From NCBI RefSeq assembly GCF_009908285.1, contig NZ_JAAARM010000013.1, positions 124,001 to 188,000 of the forward strand: a stretch of 64,000 nucleotides of DNA. Direction: 5' to 3'. The translations under genes were made by a program, and so were the position numbers. Positions 49,085 through 56,420 of this stretch are shown here, in pieces. The notes under the pieces were generated by a model. That model saw only the letters and a list, made by a program, of their open reading frames with translations. It had not been told where the DNA came from and did no database searches. Within the stretch, counting starts at the first letter, position 1. Every line of letters begins with the position of its first letter. This DNA comes from Pseudomonas sp. Fl4BN1. Its GTDB lineage: Bacteria; Pseudomonadota; Gammaproteobacteria; Pseudomonadales; Pseudomonadaceae.

Positions 49085-49671
49085 GTTACGTTTCTGCAAC
49101 CCACGACCGCATGATCGCCGGCCTGATCATCCCTTGCAGCGTGGTCGCGGTGGATCTCGCTGCTGGCACTGTGCGTGTTTCCGATGGTGCCGGCTGGAGC
49201 AGCGCCTGGGTCCGCTGGCACAGCCAGGCAGCCGGCAAGGCCCGTCACTGGCGGGTGCCGAGCCTGGGAGAGCAGGGGGCCTTGATCAGCCCCAGCGGTG
49301 AACCGGCGCAGGGCACCTTCGTCCCCGGCCTGTATGGCAATGCCGGTGCCCAGCCCGACAACCGCGAGCATGTCGAGGTCTGGCGTTTCGATGATGGCGG
49401 CTCGCTGGTCTATGACTGGCAGGCCAGGAGCTACAGCATCAGCCTGCCCAGCGGCACGGTGACTATTCAGGTCGGCGGCAGTTCGGCGGTGGTGACGGAC
49501 AGCGCCCTGACCGGTAGCGCCGCCAGCATCACGCTGACCGGAGCGATCACCTTGAATGGCGATGTGCAAATCAATGGTGGGAGCTTGAAGCATAACGGGG
49601 TCAATGTCGGTTCGACCCATACCCACCCGGGTGTGATGCCAGGCCCCGGTTCAACAGCAACGCCGCAATGA
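49081..49671 (+). CDS. Baseplate assembly protein V (spike)
   Basis: Equivalent of P2 gpV and R-pyocin PA0616, 196 residues from a GTG. An N-terminal OB-like fold (about 20-95, GDKGALISPSGEP-type region) precedes a beta-helical tip with repeats such as SVTLTGAITLNGDV-like strands (about 120-175). The C-terminal HTHPGVMPGPGST includes the His-x-His iron site typical of contractile-tail spike tips (THTHPG). It pierces the target outer membrane. Confidence 0.88.
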   Translation: MSYVSATHDRMIAGLIIPCSVVAVDLAAGTVRVSDGAGWSSAWVRWHSQAAGKARHWRVPSLGEQGALISPSGEPAQGTFVPGLYGNAGAQPDNREHVEVWRFDDGGSLVYDWQARSYSISLPSGTVTIQVGGSSAVVTDSALTGSAASITLTGAITLNGDVQINGGSLKHNGVNVGSTHTHPGVMPGPGSTATPQ

Positions 49672-49723
49672 TTCTCGGCGGCCACCGCACCCACGACTCA
49701 CCTCCCACCGATCACCCAATCAA

Positions 49724-49744
49724 CCCGCTCAAAGCGGCTTTTTT
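49724..49744 (+). terminator. Small hairpin with U tract after gpV
   Basis: CCGCT, CAA and AGCGG, followed by CTTTTTT, form a short stem ahead of the 67-codon gene. It may lower expression of downstream genes relative to gpV. Confidence 0.5.
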
Positions 49745-49760
49745 GTACCCGGAGAATTCT

Positions 49761-49964
49761 ATGGCTACCCCTAAGAAAACCCCCGGTCGCCCAACGGGCA
49801 CCGGCGCTGTGGTGTTTCGCGACACCCTTTATACCTCACGCATGTTGATCCTGGCGGAGGGGCGCCAGTTGCTGGTGACCCAGGGACAGGTGTCGGTAAA
49901 AGCCGATGACCACCGCGCCCTGGACTATCTGAACAGCCACCCGGATCTGCAAGCGCAGGAGTAA
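49761..49964 (+). CDS. Small tailocin protein of unknown function
   Basis: A 67-residue protein from the ATG at 49761, with ribosome site GGAG seven bases upstream. The sequence starts MATPKKTPGRPTGTG, a basic Pro-rich tail, then LYTSRMLILAEGRQLLVTQG, and ends LNSHPDLQAQE. P2 has no gene between V and W, so this is an accessory of the Pseudomonas cluster. No family was recognised; the ribosome site and coding-like composition favour a real gene. Confidence 0.65.
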   Translation: MATPKKTPGRPTGTGAVVFRDTLYTSRMLILAEGRQLLVTQGQVSVKADDHRALDYLNSHPDLQAQE

Positions 49965-49968
49965 CGCG

Positions 49969-50295
49969 ATGATCGGAATGGATCGCCGTACCGGCCTGTC
50001 GCTGTCCGGCATCGAGCATGTGCGGCAGTCCATCGAGGACATCCTGACTACCCCTCTGGGCAGCCGGCGGATGCGCCCGGAGTACGGCAGCAACCTGCGC
50101 CGCTACGTTGACTTGCCGGTGACCGGAGGGTGGAAAAGTGCCGTGCAGGCCGAAGTGGCCCGGGCGCTGTTGCGCTGGGAGCCACGGCTGAAGCTGGAGC
50201 AGGTGCGAGTGGTAGCGGTGGTGGCTGGCCAGGTCAGCTTTCAGCTGACCGGCCAGTACCTGGGCAATAGCGCGGTTTTGGAGGTGACGGCATGA
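49969..50295 (+). CDS. Baseplate assembly protein W
   Basis: 108 residues, the P2 gpW/T4 gp25-like family (PA0617). The N-terminal MDRRTGLSLSGIEHVRQSIE and TTPLGSRRMRPEYGSNL are diagnostic. gp25-like proteins nucleate sheath assembly at the baseplate. It overlaps gpJ by 4 bp. Confidence 0.93.
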   Translation: MIGMDRRTGLSLSGIEHVRQSIEDILTTPLGSRRMRPEYGSNLRRYVDLPVTGGWKSAVQAEVARALLRWEPRLKLEQVRVVAVVAGQVSFQLTGQYLGNSAVLEVTA

Positions 50296-51173
50296 GTACG
50301 TTGGACTTGTCGGCGCTGCCGGCGCCGCAGGTGCTTGAGGCCCTGGATTTTGAGGAGCTGTACCAAGGAAAACTAGCAATTTTTCGCCGGTACATGGGCG
50401 ACAACTGGACGGCCAACCTGGAAAGTGACCCGGTTACCAAGCAACTGGAGTTGTCTGCCTACGGTGACATGCTGTTGCGGGCCAGGGTCAACGATGCGGC
50501 CAAGGCGCTGCTGTTGGCTCATGCCCAGGGCACGGATCTGGATCACCTGGCGGCCAACGTCAAACTGCAACGCCTGGTGATCCAGGCAGGTGATCCGCAG
50601 GCAGTACCGCCGGTGGAGGAGGTCAAGGAGTCGGACGACGCGTTGCGCGAGCGCATCCAGTTGGCCTACGAAGGGCTGACCACGGCGGGACCGCGTAACA
50701 GCTACATCTTGCATGCGCGCAATGCTTCGGCCCTCGTGGCGGATGCCGAAGCCGAAAGCCCGTCGCCGGCTCGCGTGACGGTCACGGTGTTGAGCCTTGA
50801 AGGAAATGGCACGGCCGGTCCTGAGTTGCTAGCGATTGTTACTGCAGCCCTCAACGATGAGGATGTTCGGCCGCTAGGTGATCGGGTCACGGTGCAGAGT
50901 GCCCAGGTGCTGCCCTATCGCATCGATGCGGTGCTGCACATGAAGGGGCCAGGGCCGGAAAGTGATGCGGCCCTGGCCGAGGCCGAGCGCAAGCTCCTGG
51001 CCTGGATGAACCCTCGCAAACGCCTTGGGGTTGAGGTTGCCCGTTCGGCGATCGATGCTCAACTGCATGTTGCCGGGGTCGGTCGAGTCGAGTTGCCCGG
51101 CTGGCAGGACCTTGCCCCAACCAAGGCCCAGGCAGCGTATTGCACCGGTTACAGCATCACGCTGGGGAGCTGA
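50292..51173 (+). CDS. Baseplate assembly protein J
   Basis: 293 residues, the P2 gpJ/T4 gp6-like wedge protein (PA0618). The N-terminal ALPAPQVLEALDFEELYQGK, the central GTDLDHLAANVKLQRLVIQ and the C-terminal YCTGYSITLGS are typical. Together with W and I it forms the baseplate wedge that holds fibres. Confidence 0.93.
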   Translation: MSTLDLSALPAPQVLEALDFEELYQGKLAIFRRYMGDNWTANLESDPVTKQLELSAYGDMLLRARVNDAAKALLLAHAQGTDLDHLAANVKLQRLVIQAGDPQAVPPVEEVKESDDALRERIQLAYEGLTTAGPRNSYILHARNASALVADAEAESPSPARVTVTVLSLEGNGTAGPELLAIVTAALNDEDVRPLGDRVTVQSAQVLPYRIDAVLHMKGPGPESDAALAEAERKLLAWMNPRKRLGVEVARSAIDAQLHVAGVGRVELPGWQDLAPTKAQAAYCTGYSITLGS

Positions 51174-51174
51174 G

Positions 51175-51780
51175 ATGAGCAGTCTACTGCCGATCAACAG
51201 CACGTCGCTGGAGCGCGCCCTTGAGGCGGCCAACGCCGGCGATACCGCGATCATGCTGCGCACCCTGTACAACCCGTCGACCTGCCCGGTGCATCTGCTA
51301 CCGCAACTGGCCTGGGCCTGGTCGGTGGATCGCTGGGACCCGCGCTGGTCTGAAACGATCAAGCGCAACGCGATCCGGGCCTCGTACTTCATCCACGCAC
51401 GCAAAGGCACCATCGGTGCGCTGCGTCGGGTAGTGGAACCACTGGGTTACCTGATCGAGGTGGTCGAGTGGTGGCAGACGGTTCCAGAAGGCGAGCCGGC
51501 CACCTTTGCCCTGAAGGTCGGCGTGCTGGATACCGGCATCACCGAAGAGATGTACCAGGAACTGACCCGGCTGATCGACGACGCCAGGCCCGTCAGCCGG
51601 CACATGAGCGGCCTGGCCATCAGCCTGGAAACCTCTGGGGTGATCGGTTACGGCGTCTATGTGAATCAGGGCGAAGTGATCGACGTTTACCCCCCGACAC
51701 CCCGCGATATCGAAGTGACCGGCCGTTATGGCCAGGTCATGTGTATTGATGAAACAGACACCCTGGATGTGTACTCATGA
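51175..51780 (+). CDS. Tail protein I
   Basis: 201 residues from the ATG at 51175, the P2 gpI family (PA0619). Signature sequences are LPQLAWAWSVDRWDP and ETIKRNAIRASYFIHARKGT, with PLGYLIEVVEWW. It links the baseplate wedge to the fibre. The stop overlaps the fibre start (ATGA). Confidence 0.93.
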   Translation: MSSLLPINSTSLERALEAANAGDTAIMLRTLYNPSTCPVHLLPQLAWAWSVDRWDPRWSETIKRNAIRASYFIHARKGTIGALRRVVEPLGYLIEVVEWWQTVPEGEPATFALKVGVLDTGITEEMYQELTRLIDDARPVSRHMSGLAISLETSGVIGYGVYVNQGEVIDVYPPTPRDIEVTGRYGQVMCIDETDTLDVYS

Positions 51781-52955
51781 TTGATTCCAACAGTCAGTTC
51801 TTCGCCATCCTCACGGCGGTGGGCGAGGCGAAACAGGCCAATGCCACGGCCCTTGGCACTCCCTGGACCTTCAAGGAGATGGCGGTAGGGGATGCCAACG
51901 GCACCGACCCCATTCCCAGCAAGACCCAGACCAAGCTGGTCAATGAATGGCGTCGCGCACCGGTCAACCAGGTGCGCACCGACCCGGCCAACCCCAACAT
52001 CATCATCACCGAGCAAGTGATTCCGCCCGATGTCGGTGGTCGCTGGATTCGTGAGATCGGTTTGTTCGATGCCGATGGCGATCTGGTGGCGGTGGCCAAC
52101 TGCGCACCGAGCTTCAAGCCCCTGCTGGCTCAGGGCACCGGCAAAACTCAAGTCATCCGCATGAACTTTATCGTCGCTAACACCGCGCAGATCGTGTTGA
52201 AGATCGATCCAGCGGTGGTTTTGGCGACCCGTGAGTACGTTGATAACGCCGTGGCCGGAGCAGCCCTACCCGCGGACAAAAAGCCCGGTGCCTATCGACA
52301 GGTGACGATTGATAAAAGAGGGATCGTACTGTCTGGCGCTAATCCGACCACGCTAGGGGGATATGGGATTACCGATGCGTATTCAAAAGTTGAAGTAGAT
52401 CAGCTCATCTCCTCCGTACCAAAACAGGCGACAGAGGCTGTTTTGGGCATGGCAAAAGTTGCGACCCAGGCTCAAATAGATGAGGGCGTCGACAACACGA
52501 CGTTCATTACCCCGCTCAAACTGTCCTGGCGAGTTGCAACAGAAACTATTGGGGGGACAGCAAAAGTCGCGACTCAGCTTCAAGTGCTAGCAGGAACAGA
52601 TGATTCCACGATCGTCACACCCAAGAAACTACATGCAGCGTTGCCATCTCAGGCTACCGAAGCCATCGCGGGCGTTGCGAGAGTGGCAACTCAGGCACAG
52701 ATAGACGAGGGCACTGACAACACGACGTTTATTACTCCGCTCAAACTGTCCTGGCGAGTTGCAACAGAGACAGTGGGAGGCACGGCAAAAATAGCGACTC
52801 AGCTTCAGGTACGAACTGGGGCCGATGATTCTACGATTGTCACACCTAAGAAGCTGCAGACTGCATTTTCAGGCCGTTTTATCCATTCTGCTCTTGCTCC
52901 TAAACCAACTGACGGCTCGGTTGGTACGCTTTGGCTACAGTACGAGGAGCCCTAA
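51777..52955 (+). CDS. Tail fibre with tandem shaft repeats
   Basis: 392 residues, the fibre that attaches the particle to target cells. The N-terminal about 160 residues form the DUF3751/baseplate-attachment domain (WRREPVN-like, GGRWIREIGLFDADGDLVAV). Residues 217-366 are two near-identical 75-residue units, each made of two related repeats of about 37 residues of the phage tail-fibre repeat type (TQAQIDEGVDNTTFITPLKL and TQLQVLAGTDDSTIVTPKKL). It ends soon after with PTDGSVGTLWLQYEEP and has no globular tip, so the next gene probably supplies it. The second half is more AT-rich than the baseplate genes. Confidence 0.88.
   Translation: MIDSNSQFFAILTAVGEAKQANATALGTPWTFKEMAVGDANGTDPIPSKTQTKLVNEWRRAPVNQVRTDPANPNIIITEQVIPPDVGGRWIREIGLFDADGDLVAVANCAPSFKPLLAQGTGKTQVIRMNFIVANTAQIVLKIDPAVVLATREYVDNAVAGAALPADKKPGAYRQVTIDKRGIVLSGANPTTLGGYGITDAYSKVEVDQLISSVPKQATEAVLGMAKVATQAQIDEGVDNTTFITPLKLSWRVATETIGGTAKVATQLQVLAGTDDSTIVTPKKLHAALPSQATEAIAGVARVATQAQIDEGTDNTTFITPLKLSWRVATETVGGTAKIATQLQVRTGADDSTIVTPKKLQTAFSGRFIHSALAPKPTDGSVGTLWLQYEEP
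52425..52874 (+). repeat. Two tandem 225-bp direct repeats in fibre gene
   Basis: Bases 52425-52649 and 52650-52874 encode 75-residue copies that differ at roughly 14 residues. Stretches such as the codons for TTFITPLKLSWRVATET are almost identical at DNA level, which would allow recombination to lengthen or shorten the fibre shaft. Confidence 0.85.
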
Positions 52956-53725
52956 TGAACTTCCACGTAAAACTGGATGGCGGTTACCGGCCTGGTGTCA
53001 TGCCTTATGTAAAGCTTGCAGAGGGCTGGCGAGAGGGGGCGGAGTTGTTCATCAAAACCGAAAGTGGGTGGCGCACGGTCTGGCGGCGAACTTTTGTGTT
53101 TATCAACACAGTAGAGCGAGCCGGTGCGAGCATTTTTGACCTCATGGGCAAACCGACCAAGGCGCGAAATTACCTCTTTATCAACCGTGCAATGATCTAC
53201 GGCAGTGGTGCGGGGTATTCATTGAGAACGGGTGTTTTTCCACCAGGTTCCACGCTGAAAATCGTCAATGAACACCACATCCGTGGTGCTGGCGGTGCGG
53301 GAGCCTATCCTCCCCGCCCCTTGCCTGGCGCCACAGCCTTTGTACTTGACTACCCAGCAACGCTGGATAACCGCAACGGTTACATTTTCGGTGGCGGCGG
53401 CGGTGGTGGGGATGCCTACTGGCCCAACGTACTGCATACCGGTGGCGGTGGCGGTGCAGGGCGTCCTGGCGGCGTAGGTGGTGGCATGTATCAAGTTTCG
53501 ACTTACGGATATGGCTATCCAACAGCGGGCAGTCTGGATGCCGGTGGCGCTGGTGGCTGGTATACGGCTGGATGGAATGGTGGTGCAGGTGGTGCGCCGG
53601 GTAGCCCTGGCGCTGCGTCGACCAATCCGGCGGGGGCCGGCGGCTATTCGATTGAAAAAAATGGCAACAACTTGATCTTTGAAGGGGGCAATAGCCCCGA
53701 TCGAGTAAAGGGGAATATCTTGTGA
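52955..53725 (+). CDS. Glycine-rich putative fibre-tip adhesin (gp38-like)
   Basis: 256 residues. The first about 90 (MNFHVKLDGGYRPGVMPY onward, ending near NYLFINRAM) form a likely attachment part. From about residue 85 comes TLKIVNEHHIRGAGGAG, and then several Gly runs: YIFGGGGGGGDAYW, LHTGGGGGAGRPGGVGGG, AGGAGGWYTAGWNGGAGG. This pattern resembles polyglycine-sandwich receptor-binding proteins such as T2/S16 phage gp38. It starts in the fibre stop (TAATG) and overlaps the chaperone gene by 4 bp, so it is part of the fibre cassette. No homologue search was possible; a structural Gly-rich domain of other phage tails is the alternative. Confidence 0.65.
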   Translation: MNFHVKLDGGYRPGVMPYVKLAEGWREGAELFIKTESGWRTVWRRTFVFINTVERAGASIFDLMGKPTKARNYLFINRAMIYGSGAGYSLRTGVFPPGSTLKIVNEHHIRGAGGAGAYPPRPLPGATAFVLDYPATLDNRNGYIFGGGGGGGDAYWPNVLHTGGGGGAGRPGGVGGGMYQVSTYGYGYPTAGSLDAGGAGGWYTAGWNGGAGGAPGSPGAASTNPAGAGGYSIEKNGNNLIFEGGNSPDRVKGNIL

Positions 53726-54171
53726 GCGGATTTAAAGTTCTCTCGGTGTCGGCCAGCGCCGGCACCATGCTTGTCGACTGGGGCAATGTGACGCTGAACC
53801 ACTATATCCCCCAAGAAATCTTAACTACTCCCGACATCGATGCATTGGCCTTGGCGAATGTGATCGAGGGCATGCGTCCGGCTCCTGCGGTCGCCCTGGA
53901 ACTGCCACCAGCACTTCAGGCAATAGTCGAACCCTTCAACCTGAATGATGAACGAGCCTGGCGCCTGGCCGAGCTGGCGGCGGTGATCTGGTTGCGCGAT
54001 CGTCACCGTGATCAGCTTGAAATTAAGGCACCCACCAACCTCTCGGATCAGCAATTCAACGAGCTGCTTGTATACCTGCAAGCCCTGCGCGACTGGCCAC
54101 AATCCCCGGACTTCCCACAAACCGAACACCGCCCAGTGGCACCATCCTGGATCATCGAGCAAACCCCATAA
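53722..54171 (+). CDS. Tail fibre assembly chaperone
   Basis: 149 residues from a GTG overlapping the previous stop. The C-terminal LLVYLQALRDWPQSPDFP is typical of phage fibre-assembly/TAC-like proteins. Such proteins fold or trimerise the fibre and often match it specifically. It corresponds to PA0621 in position and is closed by a strong terminator. Confidence 0.78.
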   Translation: MSGFKVLSVSASAGTMLVDWGNVTLNHYIPQEILTTPDIDALALANVIEGMRPAPAVALELPPALQAIVEPFNLNDERAWRLAELAAVIWLRDRHRDQLEIKAPTNLSDQQFNELLVYLQALRDWPQSPDFPQTEHRPVAPSWIIEQTP

Positions 54172-54198
54172 ACGCCCCGCACCGCCGGGGCGTTTTCT
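54170..54198 (+). terminator. Terminator after fibre cassette
   Basis: AACGCCCCG pairs exactly with CGGGGCGTT around CACCGC and is followed by TTCTTT. It follows the chaperone stop directly. Confidence 0.85.
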
Positions 54199-54230
54199 TT
54201 CCCGCTTCCCATTAACCAAACATCCCTTAC

Positions 54231-54255
54231 AGCCCCCTTCACCCGGGGCTTTTTC
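54231..54255 (+). terminator. Second hairpin before sheath gene
   Basis: AGCCCC and GGGGCT pair around an 8-base loop and are followed by TTTT. With the terminator 50 bp before, it divides the operon into an upstream baseplate/fibre part and a downstream sheath/tube part. Confidence 0.6.
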
Positions 54256-54272
54256 ATGTCTGGAGTTTATCC

Positions 54273-55439
54273 ATGAGTGGTTTTTTCCACGGCGTTACCG
54301 TCACCAACGTCGACACCGGCGCACGCACCATCTCGCTGCCGACGTCCTCGATCATCGGCCTGGTGGACACCTTCACCGAGGCTCCGGCCTTCAGCGCCAA
54401 GGCCAATGACCTGCTGCTGATCACCAACGAGCGCGAGGCGATTGCCGCCTGGGGCCCGGATGCGGCCATCACCAAGGCTTGCCAGGCCATCTACCAGCGA
54501 GCCAAGGCGGTGATCGTTGCCTGTGGCGTGGCCAAGGTGGCGGACACGGCAGAGCAGACCTCGGCGATCATCGGCGGCGTGCTGGCCAACGGTAAGCGCA
54601 CCGGCCTGCAAGCGCTGCTGGACGGCAAGAGCCGTTTCAACGCCCAGCCGCGTTTGCTGGTGACCCCCAAGCACAGTTCGACCCTGGCGGTCGGCACTGC
54701 CCTGGTGGCCCTGGCCGACAAGCTGCGCGGCCTGGCGATCCTCGACGGCCCCAACACCACCGACGAAGCGGCCATGGCCTACGCCAAGAACTTCGGCGCC
54801 AAGCGCGCCTACATGGTCGATCCGGGTATTCAGCACTGGGACAACGGCGCCAGCGCCACCGTCGATGCGCCGGCCTCGGCTTGGGTCGCCGGTCTGTTCG
54901 CCTGGACCGACAACGAGTACGGCTTCTGGGCCTCGCCGTCGAACAAGGAGTTTGTCGGCATCACCGGCACCACGCGGCCGATCGAGTTCCTCGACGGCGA
55001 TGAAACCTGCCGCGCCAACCTGCTGAACAACGCCAATATCACCACCGTCATTCGTGACGCCGGCTTCCGCCTGTGGGGCAACCGCACGTTGGCCAGCGAT
55101 CCGAAGTGGGCCTTCGTCACCCGGGTGCGGACCATGGACATCGTCATGGACGCGATCCTCTACGGCCACAAATGGGCCGTCGACCGCTCGATCACCGCGA
55201 CTTACGTCAAGGATGTCACCGAGGGCCTGCAAGCGTTCATGCGTGATCTGAAGAACCAGGGCGCGATCATCAACTTCGAGGTCTACGCCGACACCGAGCT
55301 GAACACCGCCAGCCAGCTGGAGCAGGGCAAGGTGTACTGGAACATCCGCTTCACCGACGTACCACCGGCCGAAAACCCGAACTTCCGGGTCGAGGTCACC
55401 AATCAATGGTTGACCGAAGTCCTCGAACAAACCGCTTAA
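54273..55439 (+). CDS. Contractile tail sheath protein FI
   Basis: 388 residues, the P2 gpFI/R-pyocin PA0622 family. The N-terminal FFHGVTVTNVDTGARTISLP and the C-terminal AENPNFRVEVTNQWLTEVLE are diagnostic. Many copies surround the tube and contract to drive it into the target cell. Followed 12 bp later by the tube gene. Confidence 0.96.
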   Translation: MSGFFHGVTVTNVDTGARTISLPTSSIIGLVDTFTEAPAFSAKANDLLLITNEREAIAAWGPDAAITKACQAIYQRAKAVIVACGVAKVADTAEQTSAIIGGVLANGKRTGLQALLDGKSRFNAQPRLLVTPKHSSTLAVGTALVALADKLRGLAILDGPNTTDEAAMAYAKNFGAKRAYMVDPGIQHWDNGASATVDAPASAWVAGLFAWTDNEYGFWASPSNKEFVGITGTTRPIEFLDGDETCRANLLNNANITTVIRDAGFRLWGNRTLASDPKWAFVTRVRTMDIVMDAILYGHKWAVDRSITATYVKDVTEGLQAFMRDLKNQGAIINFEVYADTELNTASQLEQGKVYWNIRFTDVPPAENPNFRVEVTNQWLTEVLEQTA

Positions 55440-55451
55440 GGAGCAGCAGCA

Positions 55452-55961
55452 ATGGCAATGATTCCCGAAACCCTGGCGAACATGAACCTGTTCGTCGATG
55501 GCATCAGCTTTCAAGGCGATGTGCCGAGCCTGACCCTGCCCAAGTTGACCCTCAAGACCGAGGAACATCGTGTCGGCGGTATGGATGTGCCGGTGGAACT
55601 GGACATGGGCATGGAGAAACAAGAGGCCGGCTTCACCACCACCGGTGTGCGCCGCGAGTCGCTGAAGATGTTCGGCCTGGCCGACGGCAGCGGTTTCAAT
55701 GGTGTGTTCCGTGGCGCCTTCAAGGGCCTCAAGGGCAAGGTCACTCCAGTGATCGTGACCCTGCGTGGCCTGCTCAAGGAGGTCGACATGGGCGACTGGA
55801 AATCCGGCGACAAGGCCGAGGTCAAGCACAACGTGGCGCTGACCTACTACAAGCTGGAAGTCGACGGTCGCCTGATCTATGAGATCGACGCCCTGGGCAT
55901 GAAGCGTGTGATCAACGGCGTCGACCAGCTCGCCGCTCAACGTTCGGCCCTCGGCCTGTAA
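55452..55961 (+). CDS. Major tail tube protein FII
   Basis: 169 residues, the P2 gpFII/PA0623 family. MAMIPETLANMNLFVDGISF starts it, and TVGGMDVPVEL-type and KRVINGVDQLAAQRSALGL segments follow. It stacks as hexameric rings to form the inner tube whose channel dissipates the membrane potential of the target. Confidence 0.96.
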   Translation: MAMIPETLANMNLFVDGISFQGDVPSLTLPKLTLKTEEHRVGGMDVPVELDMGMEKQEAGFTTTGVRRESLKMFGLADGSGFNGVFRGAFKGLKGKVTPVIVTLRGLLKEVDMGDWKSGDKAEVKHNVALTYYKLEVDGRLIYEIDALGMKRVINGVDQLAAQRSALGL

Positions 55962-55973
55962 GGAACCCCCCGC

Positions 55974-56279
55974 ATGTCTCAAGCAATCAACACGATCCCG
56001 ACCTGGATGACCCTGAGTGCGGAAAACGTCGTGATCAGCCTCAGCAAGCCGGTGGAGATGAATGGCGTGGTCTGCGACAAGGTCACCTTGCGCGCCCCCA
56101 CCGTGCGCGATGTGCGTGCGGCCAATGCCGGGGCTGTTGGCGATGATGAGCAGCGCGAGCTGATGCTGTTTGCCAGCCTGGCGCAAATCAGCGCCAAGGA
56201 CCTGGAGGGCATGGCGCTCAAGGACTACCAACGCCTGCAGGCTGGCTATTTTCGCCTGGTGCAAGACGACGAGCTTTGA
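55974..56279 (+). CDS. Tail assembly protein E
   Basis: 101 residues, the gpE/PA0624-type tape-measure chaperone. The body has VTLRAPTVRDVRAANAGAVG and a helical C-terminus ending LVQDDEL. The last codons are CTT TGA, and an E'-like frame continues in the +1 phase (see next entry). Tail phages make an extended E+E' product by ribosomal frameshifting here. Confidence 0.85.
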   Translation: MSQAINTIPTWMTLSAENVVISLSKPVEMNGVVCDKVTLRAPTVRDVRAANAGAVGDDEQRELMLFASLAQISAKDLEGMALKDYQRLQAGYFRLVQDDEL

Positions 56280-56391
56280 TCCTGCGGTGATGAAAATGGC
56301 GGCGAAGCGGCTCGCCAGCGAGCTGCATTTCGCCGCCGAGGAAATCATGACCATGAGGTTTTCCGACATGGTCTGGTGGCTCACGGATTGA
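55974..56391 (+). CDS. Possible gpE-E' fusion by +1 frameshift
   Basis: At 56274-56280 the sequence CTT TGA T equals the core of the RF2 (prfB) +1 frameshift site. Slipping one base forward gives L-DPAVMKMAAKRLASELHF and continues 37 codons to a TGA at 56389-56391, ending SDMVWWLTD. The tail part looks like a genuine helical protein. A separate start at ATG 56290 is possible but has no good ribosome site. No strong upstream Shine-Dalgarno stimulator is seen (GACGAG only). Confidence 0.5.
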
Positions 56392-56420
56392 GCCCGTCAC
56401 CCAAAGAGCAGGAGAAACAG

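Noticed and set aside
54267..56384. Leftward open frame of 705 codons opposite sheath, tube and gpE
   Set aside because: Antisense shadow; the three plus-strand genes have clear families and ribosome sites.
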